Assembly: GCA_027687465.1 (NCBI GenBank)
Contig: JAQCQR010000017.1
Span: forward strand, 1 to 51,757
DNA from: Coriobacteriaceae bacterium AF08-21
GTDB lineage: Bacteria; Actinomycetota; Coriobacteriia; Coriobacteriales; Coriobacteriaceae
Direction: 5' to 3'
DNA: 51,757 bases
The position numbers and the translations under genes are program-made. The notes below the pieces were generated by a model, which searched no databases, was not told the DNA's origin, and saw only the letters and a program-made list of their open reading frames with translations. This document shows positions 50,496 to 51,757 of the stretch, in pieces (positions within the stretch are counted from its first letter, which is position 1; each line of letters starts with the position of its first letter).

Positions 50496-51659
50496 ATGCG
50501 TAAGATTAAGACTATCGACGACATCACTAAAGACGGCAAAGTCGAGTTTGGCGAGGGTTACGAGTTTGTGGGCACCGCCGAAGAGGCCGATGCCATCCTG
50601 ATGCGCTCGACCGACCTGCACGGCTACGAACTGCCCGAGGGCATCCGCGCCATCGCCCGCTGCGGCGCCGGTGTCAACAACATCCCCGTCGAGGAGTACG
50701 CCAAGAAGGGCGTCGTCGTCTTTAACTCCCCCGGCGCCAACAGCAACGCCGTCAAGGAGCTCGTCCTAGGCATGCTGGTGCTCTCGAGCCGCGGCGTGGT
50801 GCAGTCGATGAAATGGGTGCGCGACAACGCCGACGACCCCGAGATTCAGGTCGACGCCGAAAAGGCCAAGAAGGCCTTTGTGGGCCGCGAGCTTAAAGGC
50901 AAGCGCATCGGCGTCATCGGTCTGGGCAACGTAGGCTCCAAGGTCGCCAACGCCTGCGTCAACCTGGGCATGGATGTCTACGGCTACGATCCGTTCATTT
51001 CCGTTGAGCACGCGTGGGTGCTGAGCCGCGAGGTGCAGCGCGTGGGCACGCTCGAAGATCTCTGCCGCGGCTGCGACTACCTTACCGTGCACGTGCCCAG
51101 CAAGGCCGACACCATCGGCATGATCAGCACCGAGCAGATCAACCTGCTGGCACCCGACGCCGTGCTCATCAACTACGCACGCGAAACCATCATTGACGAG
51201 GACGCCGTCGACGCTGCCCTGCGCGAGGGCAAGCTGAGCTGGTTTAGCTGCGACTTTGCCACGCCCAAGACCGTCAAGATGCCCAACACGTTTATCACCA
51301 CGCACTCGGGCGCCGGCACTGGCGAGGCCGAGGCCAACTGCGCCGATATGGCCATCAGCGAGCTCAAGGATTACCTGGAGAACGGCAACATCGCACATAG
51401 CGTCAACTACCCCGCCTGCAGCATGGGCAAGGCGCGCGCCGCAAGCCGCATCGCCTGCCTGCACGCCAACGTGCCCAACATGATCGGCCAGATCACGGCC
51501 ATTCTCGCCAAGGACAACGCCAACGTGCAGCGTATGACCAACGAGTCCGCTGGCGAGAACGCCTACACCATGTTCGACACCGACGAGCACCTGGACAGCA
51601 GCACCATCGAGGCGCTCAAGCAGATTCCGTCGATGTATCGCGTGCGCGTGATCAAATAG
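50496..51659 (+). CDS. serA: D-3-phosphoglycerate dehydrogenase, short form with C-terminal ACT-like domain
   Basis: NAD-dependent oxidation of 3-phosphoglycerate, first step of serine synthesis. 387 residues: substrate domain, Rossmann domain with GVIGLGNVGS near residue 142, catalytic Arg in NYARETI, catalytic His in TTHSGAGT, and a C-terminal ACT-like region (HANVPNMIGQITAILAKDNANV) expected to give serine feedback. The Glu usually present just before the His-containing strand (in DF-x-x-E or DVF-x-x-EP) appears as FATPKT here, without an acid at the expected place. ATG at 50496 with TAAGGAGTTTTTCT. Downstream partner of serC. Confidence 0.93.
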   Translation: MRKIKTIDDITKDGKVEFGEGYEFVGTAEEADAILMRSTDLHGYELPEGIRAIARCGAGVNNIPVEEYAKKGVVVFNSPGANSNAVKELVLGMLVLSSRGVVQSMKWVRDNADDPEIQVDAEKAKKAFVGRELKGKRIGVIGLGNVGSKVANACVNLGMDVYGYDPFISVEHAWVLSREVQRVGTLEDLCRGCDYLTVHVPSKADTIGMISTEQINLLAPDAVLINYARETIIDEDAVDAALREGKLSWFSCDFATPKTVKMPNTFITTHSGAGTGEAEANCADMAISELKDYLENGNIAHSVNYPACSMGKARAASRIACLHANVPNMIGQITAILAKDNANVQRMTNESAGENAYTMFDTDEHLDSSTIEALKQIPSMYRVRVIK

Positions 51660-51717
51660 CGCCGGCGCCAAGCCTACCAGGCAGGCCACGAAGCCCATTC
51701 GCCCCCCGTTTTGAACT

Positions 51718-51757
51718 GCCTCCCATTTCTTGGACATGAGAAATGGGAGGCTTTCTT
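51718..51757 (+). terminator. serCA terminator
   Basis: Perfect 13-bp stem GCCTCCCATTTCT and AGAAATGGGAGGC, 8-nt loop, then TTTCTT at the window end. Confidence 0.85.

Overview
The window looks like a chromosomal segment of a GC-rich coriobacterium close to Collinsella. This is inference: the base composition is high-GC with GTG and TTG starts alongside ATG, the protein set is actinobacterial (CarD, a Rho with a very long N-terminal extension, VanZ-like, DegV, short SerA), and the intergenic spaces are full of small palindromes. No rRNA or species marker is present.

Left part (1-12.7 kb): a ROK fructokinase, a VanZ-like membrane protein paired with an Ala-rich membrane protein of unknown function, rho, argS and carD. 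Then comes a REP-associated HUH transposase (RAYT) framed by inverted copies of a small palindrome, followed by an HD-domain hydrolase and proA.

Middle (12.7-32.1 kb): mostly housekeeping. A prolyl aminopeptidase lies between proA and proB; then pncB, a tail-anchored coiled-coil protein, tRNA-Ala(CGC), a PflX-like radical SAM protein, a candidate 6S RNA, a WecA/TagO-type phosphoglycosyl transferase, trpS, a small alkyltransferase-like protein, DegV with a MarR regulator, a B3/4-domain protein, pckA, a polysaccharide flippase, a PPP-type phosphoesterase and a CPA1 antiporter. The last two sit between two direct copies of a repeat of about 266 bp. Several palindrome families occupy the gaps, and many carry GGGAC(A/G)G in the loop.

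Right part (32.1-48.7 kb, all minus strand): a complete type 1 BREX phage-defence operon, brxA-brxB-brxC-pglX-pglZ-brxL, plus two unknown genes at its 3' end. It is unusual in two ways. First, pglX is split. An 820-residue methyltransferase part and a 322-residue C-terminal part are separate genes, each with its own start, and two small genes (an HTH protein and an unknown) lie between them in a stretch of lower GC. Second, an 11-base G tract lies at the 5' end of brxA, the first gene, where slippage could switch or tune the operon.

Right end (48.7-51.7 kb): the intergenic region divergent to BREX, a small antitoxin-like gene, then serC and serA (serine biosynthesis) closed by a strong terminator.

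The most promising leads are the split, cargo-carrying pglX with its composition break; the brxA G tract; the unknown 3' BREX genes; and the palindrome families with variable stems but a shared loop, next to a RAYT.
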